This document shows, piece after piece, positions 33,590-44,761 of a DNA stretch of 53,857 nt. The first letter of the stretch is position 1. Each line of letters begins with the position of its first letter. The translations under genes were made by a program, and so were the position numbers. The stretch covers positions 1 to 53,857 of the forward strand of contig JBBHKE010001910.1 in assembly GCA_037447655.1 (NCBI GenBank), written 5' to 3'. Origin of the DNA: Zygnema cylindricum (taxonomy: Eukaryota > Streptophyta > Zygnematophyceae > Zygnematales > Zygnemataceae). Under the pieces are notes generated by a model. The model was not told where the DNA came from. It was given only the letters and a program-made list of their open reading frames with translations, and searched no databases.

Positions 33590-34906
33590 CACACACATAT
33601 ATATACACTTTTGCTTGGTTCTTTAACGTTTTTTGGACTTTTTTGAAGTTTTTGGTGGTTTCTTCGGGATTTTTTATCGGTCTGTATGTTAAAATGTCCT
33701 TCAAAAAACGTAGAACAAATTGAGTTTTTAAACCATTTTTTGGGTTTTCCAGCGTTTTTTGACGTTTTTTAGGATGAAAAGACGTTCTTTTGGTTCTAAT
33801 TGATTACTATTTTCTTGTCAAAATTTCACAGAGTTTTTCAAGGAGTGCATTTCCGAAAAGCGATTAACGACGGCTTTGACATCGGAAAAAAGGACTGCGA
33901 AAATCAGCTGTCTTTTTCTGCTACATGTGACGTCACATTTTGGTTGCTTTTGTCCTTTCTCCAAATTTTGTCCTTTTCTGCCATGTGTGACGTCTCGATG
34001 TGGAGTAGAGAGGAGAAGGGAGGAGAGGGAAGAAGGAAGAGGGGAAGATGTTGTTTCTTTGTAGATAGAACCATGTGGTTTTTTAGCATTTTATTTGTAA
34101 TTTGTTGGTCAATTATGTAAAAAGAGTGAAAATTAAAAAAAAAAAATGATTGAAAAATATTTGTCGGTACATAGAAGAATTTAAAGAGTAGAAGGAGAAT
34201 GGAAGGAAATTTTTGAGAAAAAGAAAGAGAATTTGACTTTGCGAGTTTTTGAGCTTTTTATTTTATTTCTTTGTTTCTATTATGTTTTCTCTTACCTTAT
34301 TTTCTTATTTTTTGTCCTATACTGTTTTTTTGTTACAGGTTGCCGCGATTGTTTATAAATCGGCTTTGAAATTTTTTTAAGTTTCGAGTCACCGATGAGA
34401 TCAATTCAAAAGGAATAATTAAACAGTTTTGCAAATGTTTAATATTTTAATAACTTACTTTTAATTTGCATGACATGCAAACTAAAAGATGACGTTCATA
34501 TTTTCATTTTTTGGCGATATTTGTTTTGAAAACTAGTGTGAAAATGAGTTTAAAATTACAAACTGAGACTGACAAAAGGGAGAGAGAGAGAGAGCGGGGG
34601 AATAAGTCTGTTCTTTTTATTTCAGTAAATAACATTTTCATTATTTCGTTCTTAAAGTTTTCGGTTTCCTTAGAATTACAATTTTAAGTGGCTTATTTTC
34701 ATGCTTTAGATTGTTATTTACTGTAGGGCGCTTTAGTTTGGTGAAGGGTTGGGTTAGTAGTTTTTTTCAAGTTTATTAAAGTTTTGATTTCTTCTTACTT
34801 GTAAGTTTTTTTCAAGTCTTTTGTTTATCCTTTCTGCTTGAAAATTATTTTTTGCATTCTTCTTAGTTTTTTGTCGTCGATCTCGTGTGTCATTTTTGCC
34901 TTCATT
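33585..34906. other. AT-rich non-coding DNA
   Basis: Long T runs and TTTTTTGG-type stretches. Two short blocks share TTTCTGCYAYRTGTGACGTC (33915-33935 and 33974-33992), a local duplication containing an ACGT core. No gene seen. Confidence 0.55.
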
Positions 34907-35022
34907 AGGGAGGAGGGAGAGAGAGAGAGGGAGAGGGAGGAGGGAGGAGAGGGAGAGACGGAGAGGAGGAAAGAGAGAGAGGGGGAGAGGGGAAGGGAGG
35001 GGGAGAGGGAAAGGGAGGAAGA
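34907..35022. repeat. Purine (GA/GGGA) tract
   Basis: Almost pure purine on the plus strand, built of GAGAGAGG and GGGAGAGG units. Confidence 0.9.
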
Positions 35023-35714
35023 GTTGTGAGGGGACGCCTTTTACTCCACTCATGTACTCCGATGGTTTGCCATCTTTTTCAATGAAAGCCTGTTATTATT
35101 GTTAACTATCTAAACCTGCTTTTGTCAATTTATCAAATTTACTGGCCGTCAGATTTAAGTTGTTTCAGTATCCAATATTTAAGTGTTTTTAAGTACCTTT
35201 TTCTATGATTTTGCATATGACACGTGTCTTAACTGCATTCAAAGAAATAAATGAAGTTTTCTCGTGAAATTTGGGAAAGTAAAAAATCATAATTTAAAAC
35301 TTATCCGGGAGTTTTATGGAGATCAAGTGTGGGTTTGAGCTCATGATTTTTTGCCAATCCTTTTTTTTCCTCATTTGTGAATTAATAAACACTAATCGCA
35401 ACTGAAGAATTATCAATTCAAAGTCAACAAAGTCAACAAAGGTGTTGACTGAAGGACAGTCGCAAGAAAACATACGAAGACAAGAATGCTGAAAACTAGT
35501 CATGTTTTGATTCGTAATTTAAAAAAAAAAAAGGCATTTGTCGTTTTTTACGTTTCGAACATATCACCTCGTAGCAGTTTCCGTTTGTGAACAGAATTTA
35601 ATATGGTGACATAAATAGCCACCATAGCATATTATTACTATAGTTATTATTGACTATAGTAACTAGTTATAAAATAGTAACTAGTTGTTAACTAGTTATT
35701 ATTACTTGTTAGTG
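35023..35714. other. AT-rich non-coding DNA
   Basis: No gene seen. The right part holds overlapping ATAGTAACTAGTTAT and TTAACTAGTTATTA palindromic repeats leading into an AT microsatellite. Confidence 0.55.

Positions 35715-35753
<39 letters not shown>
35715..35753. repeat. (AT)n microsatellite
   Basis: About 19 uninterrupted TA units. Confidence 0.95.
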
Positions 35754-35755
<2 letters not shown>

Positions 35756-35799
35756 TTAATAGATATTATTTGTTGTTAAAATTATGTTATTTTTTTCTC

Positions 35800-36367
35800 G
35801 AGGGGAAGGGAGGGGAAGGGAAAGGAATGGAAGGTAAGGGAGGTGAAGGGAAGGGAAGGACGAGAGGAGAAGGGAGCGGAAGGGAAGGCAAGGGAAGAGA
35901 AGGGAAGGGAGAAAAAGGGAGGGGAAGGGAAGGGAAGGGAATGAACGGAGGGGAAGGGAAGGGAAGGGAGGGGAAGGGAGAGGAAGGGGAACGAAAGGGA
36001 AGGGAAGGGAAAGGAAGGGAAGGGAAGGAAAGAGAGGGAAGGGAGGGAAAGGGTAGGGAAGGGAAGGAAAGGGAAGAAGGGAAGGGAAGTAAGGGAGGGG
36101 AAGGGAGGGGAAAGGAGGGGAAATGAGGTGAAGTGAAGGGAAGGGAGGAAGGGAAGGGACGGAAGTTAGGGGAAGGGAAGGGAAGGGAAGGGAGGTAGGG
36201 GAAGGGAAGGAAAGGGAGGGGAAGGGAAGGTAAGGGAAGGGAGGGGAAGGGAAGGGAAAGGAAGGGGAACGGAAGGGAAGGGAATGGAAGGGAAAGGAAG
36301 GGAAGAAAGGGGAAGATAAGCGAAGGTTGGGGAATGGAAGGGAGGGGCAGGGAAGGGAAAGGAAGGA
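35800..36367. repeat. 570-bp polypurine tract (GGGAA/GGGAAGG)n
   Basis: Nearly every base on the plus strand is G or A, in 5-10 base units such as GGGAAGGGAA. The 283-residue minus-strand frame (Pro/Ser/Leu/Phe repeats) and the 118-residue Gly/Lys/Glu frame are translations of this tract, not genes. Confidence 0.95.
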
Positions 36368-37378
36368 TCTATGAGTGTAGCAGTCCAATAGCAACAGGTA
36401 AAAAAAAAAGGCAAAATGGTTTTGTTTCCAAAAGTTTGTTTTTTTTTTTTTTGCCAGCCATGGGGAAAGGAAGAGGAGAAATTCAATATTCGTGGAAAAT
36501 TGCAAAAGAGGCGACCGGACAAGAGAGGCAAAGGCAAAGGCATCTTCTTCAACCATGAACAACACAAGGCTTGAAGGTTGGACGTCTACAATGTCATGCA
36601 TAGACATGCAACATCACAAGCATTTTCAAAAAATAAGGTGCGACAACACAGATTGTAGACATTGACAACCGTTATAAACATTGTCGACGTACACAATCAT
36701 CAAAGACTTAAGTAACTATTGTACGGAGTATCTTTGCTACAATACAAAGTATGTTCCCCAAGTTACGATTACATGGGGACACCCTAACATATTTTAGGTT
36801 TTTGGTTTTTGTGAGCTTGTGTATATTTATGAAAATAAAGAATTGAACCCTAAAATTGTCGACGAATGCCATATATTCGATAAAACGAGACTAGATATAA
36901 GATAAGATTCATGAAATAGTAATTTTATTATATTAAATAAAATATCGTAGTTCAAGGATCATTTCTCCAATAAACAAATTGTTCGACTGGTCAGCCAGTA
37001 ATAGGTGTCAACATTTTGGTCGAAAAATAGAAAAAGGAAGGCTTGAAGTGCAAAAACAGGTACGTAGTCTGTTTGGATATTTTCAATACGAGAAACAAAA
37101 TATTCACAAGCATTAATGTTCATAAACAACATCTACAAACAATGTTCTCAAAATGTTTATTGTTTATTAAACAATATTCACAAACAATATTCACATCCAA
37201 CTACACAAGTATATTAGTACAAGTAACAAAAAAGGGTTTTCGGACACCAAAGAAAATGAAATATTGAATATTTTAATCACAAGTAGAGATCTTTCAGCGC
37301 ATCAAAAAAGAGAGAAGGGAACCAAATGCAATCTTAGATCCTTTTGGAACCCTTCCTTCTTTCCCCAACATCAACCTA
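36368..37378. other. Unassigned DNA with a possible minus-strand R1 fragment
   Basis: The stretch 36590-36785, read on the minus strand, starts GGGTGTCCCCATGTAA and has ACTCCGTACAA and GTCTACAATC-like blocks resembling the start of the R1 repeat at 46889. The match is weak and only one end is visible. The remainder is AT-rich without genes. Confidence 0.35.
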
Positions 37379-38215
37379 TCCACACTAATAACGGTTCAAC
37401 CCTTAAACGAAATATCTTTCTCCACACTAATTATGGTACATACAATCCTCTCATTTGCGTTAGTCTCTCTTCCTCGTCACGACTAGATTCGTTAGACTAT
37501 CCATTCAATCCACACTAATTACGGCAAATAAGACTCTGATCGCCACTTCCTTAAAAGAAAAAAAGAGAGAGAACCTTATCCACACTAATTTGGGTGCGTG
37601 CAACGACTTCACTAAAAGACAAACTCGCCACCGTCAAAAAAAAACGAGCCCACCAGACGCGATTTTTCGATGCTATCGGGGAAAATTGCTGCGACTTTAT
37701 CGCCCAGTCCACACTAAAAACGGTTCGCGCCATCCTCCCGAACCTCGAATCCATACCACCGCCTTTCCCCATGCCGAAAACGTCGCTCCGTCCACACTTT
37801 TTCCGGTACCCGTAGTCCGTACCCTAATCACCGGCCGGCCGCAGCAGCAGAAGAACCGGCAGCGAGCGCCGCCGTCCTCATCCACACTAAAAACGGTGTA
37901 TCAATATACAGACATCCGCGCCATCCTCCCGAACCTCGACTCCGTACCACCGCCTTTCCCCTTTCCGAACGTCGCTCCATCCACAGTAATTCTTGTGCGC
38001 GCCCGAGTCCGTACCCAAACCACCGGCCGTCTGCAAAGCCGCCGAAGTTAACTGCCAGCACACGCCTTCGTCCTCTGCATCCACACTAAAAAAGGTATAT
38101 ACAATATACTCGTATACAACTAAAATAACCATATATACAGTATATACTTGGCTCCGCTCCACCGCTACTTTCCCCGTTTCCGACCCATCCACACTATTTT
38201 CGGTGAGTGCGTGCC
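37379..38215. repeat. Array of ten TCCACACTAAWWACGGT motifs in diverged tandem repeats
   Basis: The motif TCCACAST(A/T) occurs at 37379, 37421, 37509, 37579, 37708, 37791, 37881, 37980, 38080 and 38188, mostly followed by WWWWCGGT. Two longer units (37708-37880 and 37881-38079) also share CGCGCCATCCTCCCGAACCT and ACCACCGCCTTTCCCC. It is a degenerate minisatellite. The 153-residue frame 37590-38051 follows the repeat and shows no domain. Confidence 0.75.
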
Positions 38216-38287
38216 GTACATTCCGTACATTGCGTACTTTCTGGTACTATACGACCGGCTGGCCGCAGCAGCAGAGGCAGAGGAGAC

Positions 38288-39503
38288 TGCGGGGGGAGGG
38301 AGGGGAAGGGAGAGGGGAGGGAGAGGGGAGGGAGAGGCGGAAGAGGGAGAAAGAGAGGGTGGCAGAGGGGAGGAACAGGGAGGAAGGGACGCGTGGCAAT
38401 CCCTCAGCTGATGTGTCCCACGGTTGGGGATGGAGGGGAGGGAGGGAGAGGGAGAGGGAGGGAGAGGGGAGGTAGAGGGGAGGAAGAGGGATGGAGAGGG
38501 GAGGAAGAGGGAGAGAGAGACACGTGGCACGCCCTCAGCTGATGGGTTCCAAGGTGAAAGGAGGGGAGAACGAAGGGATAGGGAGAGGAGAGATGGGAGA
38601 GAGGAGAGAGAGGGAGGGAGGAGGAGGGAAGGGAGGGAGGAGGGAGAGGGAGGGAGGGGACGAAGGGAAGGGAGAGGGGGGGACAGGGGGACAGAGGCGA
38701 ATGGGAGGGAGGGGGAGAGAAGGGGGATGGAGCCACAGGGAGAAGGGAAGGAGAATGAAAGTGGGGGGAGGGGGAGGGGGGGGCGGCCATGGGAAGGGAG
38801 AGGGGAAGGGAGAGAGGGGAGGGAGAGGGGAAGGGAGAGGGGAAGGGGGAGGGGAAGGGAGAGGGGAAGGGAGAGGGGAGGGAGAGGGGAGGGAGAGGGG
38901 AAGGGAGAGGGGAAGATGGAGGGGAAGGGAGAGGGGAAGGGAGAGGGGAAGGGGGAGGAAAAGGGAGGAGGGGAGGGAGAGGGGAGGAAGATGAAAATGG
39001 AGCAGGGAGGGAGAGGGAATGGAGAGGGGAAGGGAGAGAGGAGGGAGAGGAGAAGGGAAGGGAGAGGGGGAGGGGAAGGGGGAGGGGAAGGGAGAGGGGA
39101 AGGGGGAGGAAAAGGGGGAGGGGAGGGAGAGGGGAGGGAGAGGGGAGGGAGAGGGGAAGGGAGAGGGGAAGGGAGAGGAAAAGGGAGAGGGAAGGGAGAG
39201 GGGAAGGGAAGGGAGAGGGGGAGGGGAAGGGGGAGGGGAAGGGAGAGGGGAAGGGAGAGGGGAGGGAGAGGGAAAGGGAGAGGGGAAGGGGGAGGAAAAG
39301 GGGGAGGGGAGGGAGAGGGGAGGGAGAGGGGAAGGAGAGGGGAAGGGAGAGGGGAAGGGAGAGGAAAAGGGAGAGGGAAGGGAGAGGGGAAGAGAGAGGG
39401 GAAGGAAGAGGGAAGGGAGAGGGAAGGGAGAGGGGAAGAGAGAGGGGAAGGAAGAGGGAAGGGAGAGGGGAAGGGAGAGGGGAAGGGAGGAGGGGAAGGG
39501 AGA
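38288..39503. repeat. 1.2-kb polypurine tract (GGGAGAGGGGAAGG)n
   Basis: Imperfect tandem units of about 11-14 bases such as GGGAGAGGGGAA. Two interruptions (around 38390-38425 and 38520-38560) share CCTCAGCTGATG and (AC)ACGTGGCA, so the tract itself was built from larger duplicated units. Frames of up to 452 residues on the minus strand and 370 on the plus strand are low-complexity artefacts. The sequence is prone to triplex or G-quadruplex formation. Confidence 0.95.
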
Positions 39504-39807
39504 CAAGAGCTACATGTTAGCACAGGGAAACAATAGGGAGAGGGTATGTTGGATAGGATTGGACTAGATACTGTTAACTATATAAAGTGTGGAGGTGATA
39601 GGTAAGGGAGAGGATACTGGGGTGGGAGGAAGGCGGGGGGAAGGGAGAGGGAAGGGAGACAAGAGTTAGGTGTTGATACAGGGAAAATGTAGGGAGAGGA
39701 TATGTGTACGGATATGAGAGTATTGGGGTATATGGTGTGGAGTGTAGGGTGTGTGGAGGTAAGAGAGAAAACAAGAGAGTGGGATTTTTTGTGACAGTTG
39801 GAGATAT
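39504..39807. repeat. Two diverged ~150-bp units around AGACAAGAGYTA
   Basis: Blocks at 39500-39560 and 39655-39710 share GGGAGACAAGAGYTA, ACAGGGAAA and TAGGGAGAGGRTATGT. The segment lies between the purine tract and the pyrimidine tract. No gene seen. Confidence 0.6.
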
Positions 39808-40175
39808 GTTTTTTCCACTCTCCCTTTCCCTCTGCCTCTCTCACTTTAGCTGCCACACTCCCACTCCCGCTCCTCCCGCACTCCCTCTTTCTCCCTCTGC
39901 CTCTCCCTGCTCCTCTCCTCTCTCTCCCTGTCTCTCCCTTCCGCCCCCTATCTCTTTTCCTCTCTCTCCCTCTCCCGATCCCTTCGCCTTCCCCTCCCTC
40001 TTCCGCCCTCTCTCCCACCCTCTCTCTCTCCCTCGCTCACGCTTCCGTCCCTCTCACGCTCCCTCCTCCTTCCCCAATCTCTCGCCCTCCCCTTCCCTCC
40101 TTACTCTCCCTCCACCTCCCCCTCCACCTCCACCTCTCCCTCCCTCCTCTCTCTCTCCCTCTCCCTCTCTCCCTA
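39808..40175. repeat. Polypyrimidine tract (CTCTCCCTC)n
   Basis: C/T-rich on the plus strand, the opposite polarity to the tract ending at 39503, so the two could pair as imperfect inverted repeats. Serine/proline-rich frames here are artefacts. Confidence 0.92.
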
Positions 40176-40540
40176 CTTGTTACAAGTTTATATCGCAAAT
40201 GTATTTTTATTTTTTGGATTTCAAATTTTCTTTTTTGCATCAAGCAGTAATGGAAAATCCGAAAAAGAAAAAAAAAATCGTTTTTAAACTTACAGATCTT
40301 TTACACACCCCATCGTAGAAATATAAACCTCTTTAAAATATTTTTTAAAGACTTGGAAAAAATAAAATGTGGGTGAGAAATTTTACGAATAAATTTCTGC
40401 AAACTCACAACAGAAATAAGATAAATTAGAGAAAAAAAAGATAAAAAACTTAAAAGAAAGATGTGCAAATTTGTAAAATAATAACAACGCTTGAAGAAAA
40501 ACAGACAAAAAAGAAAAATACAGAAAAAAAAAATCCAGAC
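40176..40540. other. AT-rich non-coding DNA
   Basis: A-rich runs; no gene or repeat recognised. Confidence 0.55.
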
Positions 40541-40718
40541 ATATCTTCCTCGCTCTTCCCCCTTTTTCCCCTTCTCCCTCTCTACCCCCCTTTTCCCCCT
40601 CTCTCTCTCTCTCTTCCTCTCCCTCTTTTTCTCTCTCTCCCTCCCTCTCTCTCACTCTCTCCCTCTCTCTCCCTCCCTCCCTCCCAAGCTCTCTCCCTCT
40701 CTCTCTCTCTCCCCATCC
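40541..40718. repeat. Polypyrimidine tract
   Basis: CTCTCTCCCTC-type sequence, same polarity as 39808-40175. Confidence 0.9.
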
Positions 40719-40844
40719 CTCTATGTAGCTAATCTATGTAACAGCAAACAAAAAAAATGCAAATATTACTAAAGAAAGAAAAAAAATAAAACTCAAATGA
40801 CACTGTGGTACTACTAATAGCGGTTAAAAACTCCATACATACAT

Positions 40845-41214
40845 GCCGTACATTCCGTACATGACATGGCATACAATAATATCCGTACATATTGTGCACA
40901 CCTTACATAGTTACATACCTTTCAAACCGTATATACCGTACATAATGGACGTACCGTACATTCCGTACATAACCATACATACCGTACATTCCGTATATAC
41001 CGTACATAACATACATTACCGTACATATACCGTACATATATACCGTACATAATATACATACCGTACATACCGTATATACCGTACATGCTGTACATGCCGT
41101 ACATATACCGTACATATACCGTATATATCGTACGTATACCGTACATACATACATACCATACATATACCGTACATATACCGTACATATATTTCATACCGTA
41201 CATATACCGTACAA
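40845..41214. repeat. ACCGTACAT(A) minisatellite
   Basis: More than twenty copies of a 7-12 base unit with core CCGTACAT, for example CCGTACATATACCGTACATA. Minus-strand frames rich in Tyr/Met/Gly/Val are its translation. GTAC is also the core bound by plant/algal SBP-domain proteins, though nothing here shows binding. Confidence 0.92.
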
Positions 41215-41518
41215 TGTATCCACAATCCACGCTATAAAACGCCGACCGCTCCTTTTTCTGACTGGTTCTATGTGCCCAGCCGTACAGTCGAACAGCTTTC
41301 TACCTAAAACGACAAAAGACATCCCAATCCGCAATCCTCCAGTTCCGTTACGATTCCTCCGTACGGACGTGAAATTTTGAATTTTCCGACGCTTCCGTTT
41401 TGTCGTTTTCCGTTTTTCCACTTCTGCGGCCCTCTTCTTCCCTCGGACTTGTAAGCTGTCGCTTGCCGACAAAATAGCTGACGCACTTTTACGTCGAAAT
41501 GCATGGAATCCACTTTTG

Positions 41519-41558
41519 TGACGTCATACCACGTGACTTCACTGCAGGATGACGTCAG
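41519..41558. promoter_or_regulatory. Cluster of ACGT-core motifs (bZIP-like)
   Basis: TGACGTCAT, CCACGTGAC and TGACGTCAG lie within 40 bases. Such palindromes are typical bZIP sites. A TATAAAA sits near 41234, upstream rather than downstream of them on the plus strand. No gene follows on either strand, so this may be a dead promoter or chance. Confidence 0.25.
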
Positions 41559-41564
41559 CATGGG

Positions 41565-42790
41565 TGCATGGAGCCGCAGACAGCTCGACAATTCCGTACG
41601 ATGCAGGAGAATTCCGTACGGAAAGGAAAAAGACAAAAGCTTTGGATAATGTACTTTGGAGGTTTTCGATTTTCTATTTTCTCTCCTTCTCTCTCCCTCT
41701 TTAGTATCTGATTTTTCGACACCCTTTGCGTTTTTCAAGTCCTCCCTCCCTTCTTCCCTCTTCCCTTCCTCTCCTTCCCCCTCCTCCCCTTCCCTCGCCC
41801 TCCTCCCTCCTCCCTCCCCTTTATTTTCAGTTAATTAGGGTCTCAATTCTTTTTTGAGAAATAGTATTCTGAGACTGGTGATGTTTTTTCATAATTTTAA
41901 TTTTTTAATTTATTTATTTAATCTGTTAATTTTGTCGTTCATTTTATTTACATATTGGTAATGCATTTTTTATATATGTCAACATTATTTTATACAATAA
42001 TTTTTGGAAATACAAAATTAAATAAAATAATAATAATTATAATAATGGAATGATTACATTTTTTGTGTTTTTGTATGAAATTGAACAAAAAAAATAATAA
42101 AATTGATAATATCTAACAGTTTTTAATTAAAAATAAACAAATAAATATAAAAAAAAAAACATAAGATAGGATTTAAAGAAATGTATGTATTTTCAGAAAA
42201 ATTGGACATAAAAATTAAAAAATCGACAATTTATTTTAGACAACTTTTATCTATGATTAAAAATGCAACATTAAATTTCGCAAAAATAGAAGGCAAATAA
42301 ATTTGTATGCATCCTTTCTTCTTTTTTTTTTTTGAATGTTAAAAAAAGGAAGAGAAAGAGTAACAACAACAGTGAGGAATAATAACGGTAAACTGAAACT
42401 GGGTGGCTTGATTAACGGTTTAATGTAATTTTTAACGGTTTTATGTAATTTTTAACGGTTTTATGTAATTTTTGACGGTTTTATGGAATTGTAAAATGTT
42501 TTTTCGAGAGGGGAAACAATTTTGAATTTTCGAAAGTACAATTTTAGCTCGGCGTAAGCGCATACGGTGGCAAGTACTAATACGTACGGAACACGTGCGA
42601 ACATTGTACGACCAAACTGCCGACCAAAAATGTTTACTTTTGACTTCTGGACGCCGATCTCAGGATCGCTAAAATTAAGGAACAGTTGAAACTGACACGT
42701 GGAGAAAAGTACATGTACTGTAGCGTACACGCGCCTGTGCTGACTTTCCTGTTTCTATGTCGCCGTTTAAGCGTCGGTTACAGTACAGTA
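41565..42790. other. Non-coding DNA with a pyrimidine tract and short tandem repeats
   Basis: 41680-41822 is CT-rich. 41840-42400 is very AT-rich. At 42412-42490 a 21-base unit with core TTTTTAACGGTTTTATGTAA repeats about four times. No gene recognised. Confidence 0.6.
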
Positions 42791-43006
42791 CACCGTGTAT
42801 CGCTATTAGAGTTAATGTTTTTTCGTCTCTTAAAACATCTTTTCTCCGTGCACACTTGTCGGATTCTAGATCTGACGGTTGCGATTGAAAGTGAATATTC
42901 TCAGCTACCGATTGGATGTCTGAAATTGAAAATCGGACAATTGTGTATGGGAAAAATATGTTTTAAGTGGCGAAAAAATTATTAACACTAATAGCGATAC
43001 ACGGTG
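42791..43006. mobile_element. TA-MITE, 216 bp (M1)
   Basis: Ends CACCGTGTATCGCTATTAG and its reverse complement, flanked by TA (42789-42790, 43007-43008). Same terminal sequence as the ~198-bp MITEs at 44046-45245. Non-coding; presumably mobilised by a transposase with TA target preference. Confidence 0.85.
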
Positions 43007-43364
43007 TACCGTAGTTTTGCGGCAAATTGGTAGACGGTCGTGGTTGCCGGCTGTTAGAGAAACAATAAACAGGTCGGTTTTGAGTCAGATGTAGTCAAAA
43101 GTCTCGTTCGTGAAAGCGAGCGTCAAAAGTGAAATTTTTGGAACATGTGACGTGTCAGCTACTGCACGTACTCCCAGGCGTGGGAAAAATCGCGACTCCA
43201 AGTGTTACCAATGAAATTAGTTCGTGAGAAGATCAGCTTTATCTTTTTGTGTTGACAAGTGGCGTGCCGAGATTCCTCTTTGACTCTGCCAGCTTTTAAA
43301 TGATGCTTTTTCACGTGCTTTCTTTGTAGCAAGTTGTTATAAAACTCGACAGCATCACGTGTTA

Positions 43365-43496
43365 TGCGTGCGGCCGCCCAATAGAATCTCGAACCGGCAG
43401 CAGGATATTCGCGCCGAGCCTGCTCCGTACGAGGCTCGGCTCGAGATTCGCACCGGCGGTCGCACGCCTACGAGGGAATATCGAATAATTCCCTCG
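43365..43496. other. Tandem perfect/near-perfect hairpins, copy 1
   Basis: A ~104-bp near-palindrome (GCGTGCGGCCGCC ... GGCGGTCGCACGCC, with inner stem GCCGAGCCT/AGGCTCGGC-like) is followed two bases later by a short palindrome, CGAGGGAAT-ATCGAAT-AATTCCCTCG. The pair recurs at 47966-48098. GC-rich, in contrast to its surroundings. Confidence 0.8.
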
Positions 43497-43529
43497 ACCT
43501 ATGGGACACCTTGATTAGTTTGTAAAGTA

Positions 43530-44017
43530 CACAGTGAATCGCTATTAGCGTAATAAAAAATATAGCGTAATGAAACAATTAGCGTACTTTACGGTAAATT
43601 GTGTTTTTTCGGGTACACCATGATACTAATTTATCATGTACTCTAATTTGTAAACTGCTTTGTAAAAATTTTCGGCACGTAATATGTCCACACTAAAACA
43701 TGTAAATGTACGAAATTGTTCAAACGTACGCCGTCGCGTTTTTTTGACATCTGCGTATGCCGGAAAATATTTACGCAATTATATATTATTATATTTTCTG
43801 TACTTTTAAATTAAAAATGTACGGAATAGTACATATCTGACAGTCCGTACACCACACTATTTAAAAGGGCACTAAATTACAGTTATGAACCGCATTGAGC
43901 GGGGTACCTCAAATAACGTGCAAAAACATTTAGCGTACTTTATTCTATTTGAGAATTTGCCCCAAAAAAAAGGGGTACCCCAATTAGCGTCATGTACGCT
44001 AATAGCGATTCACGGTG
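43530..44017. mobile_element. TA-MITE-like element, 488 bp (M2)
   Basis: Ends CACAGTGAATCGCTATTAG and CTAATAGCGATTCACGGTG, flanked by TA. The other duplication copy reads GTAAAGGACCAATT at this point (48131 onward), the empty site with one base changed. Interior TACACC/ACTCTAAT motifs suggest a further nested remnant. Confidence 0.85.
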
Positions 44018-44045
44018 TACCAATTAAAGGCTGCCGCCTTAGGTA

Positions 44046-44556
44046 CACCGCCAATCGCTATTAGAGTCAAGGATTAAATCATAGTTCAAAAGTAGGCGTT
44101 TTTATGGTAGGCCTTTGGTCGGCGCCTTTATCGTAAGTTGTGTTATGGGCTTTTCATGTGATCTTCTTAGATCACTACTTTGATCAGAGACCGTCCGATC
44201 GTCCGAAGCTGACGGTTAAAATAATCTTTTTTGGTCCGAATGTTTTCATTGGTCCAATGTTTTGTCCAAATGTTTTAATTGGTCCGAATAGGTCCGAATA
44301 CAATATGGGTCTTAAGGTCATATTGTATGTTTTGCATACAATAGGCATATTGTATGGGCCTACTTTCACCTACTTTTGAACTATGGATTAAATAGCGTCA
44401 AAAAACAATTAGCGTTATTGATTCTAATTTAGTACCTGAAACGTGGCAGATTATGGTCCACCTACTTAAATAGCGTTATTAATTGTATTTCAGGTTTTTT
44501 TTTTTGAAAAAAGGGCACCGAATTGGCGTTATATACTCTAATAGCGATTGGCGGTG
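44046..44556. mobile_element. TA-MITE (M3) carrying a nested hAT-like MITE
   Basis: Ends CACCGCCAATCGCTATTAG and its complement; TA on both sides. Without the nested element (44080-44385 plus 8-bp duplication) it is 197 bp and matches M4 in inverted orientation. The conserved centre is ACGTGG-CAGATTATGGT-CCAC. Confidence 0.92.
44080..44385. mobile_element. hAT-like MITE, 306 bp
   Basis: Ends CATAGTTCAAAAGTAGG and CCTACTTTTGAACTATG. Perfect 8-bp target duplication GATTAAAT (44072-44079, 44386-44393), the length typical of hAT transposons. M4 has a single GATTAAAT at the same place, confirming the empty site. A longer relative (687 bp) is at 45834-46520, so this is an internal deletion derivative. 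Confidence 0.92.
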
Positions 44557-44563
44557 TACAGTA

Positions 44564-44761
44564 CACCGCCAATCGCTATTAAAGTATATAACGCTAATTC
44601 GGTGCCCCTAAATTTAGACTCCAAAACCTGAAATAGAATTATTAACGCTATTTAAGTACGTGGACTATAATCTGCCACGTCTTAAGTACTAAATTAGAAT
44701 CAATAACGCTAATTTTTTTTTGACGCTATTTAATCCTTGACTCTAATAGCGATTGGCGGTG
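44564..44761. mobile_element. TA-MITE, 198 bp (M4)
   Basis: Ends CACCGCCAATCGCTATTA and its complement, flanked by TA at 44562-44563 and 44762-44763. It is inverted relative to M3 and only five bases from it. Confidence 0.92.

Noticed and set aside
35756-36607. 283-residue minus-strand frame and 118-residue plus-strand frame
   Set aside because: Translation of the GGGAA repeat tract.
37590-38051. 153-residue protein gene
   Set aside because: The frame follows a tandem repeat with motif TCCACACTAA and has no domain.
38165-39536. Long frames on both strands (up to 452 residues Pro/Ser/Leu-rich, 370 residues Gly/Glu/Arg-rich)
   Set aside because: They translate a polypurine repeat, are open in several frames at once, and have no domain.
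40903-41230. Tyr/Met/Gly/Val-rich repeat proteins
   Set aside because: Translation of the CCGTACAT minisatellite in several frames.
43365-43496. Helitron 3' end
   Set aside because: The hairpin is not followed by CTRR and no matching 5' TC end is seen.
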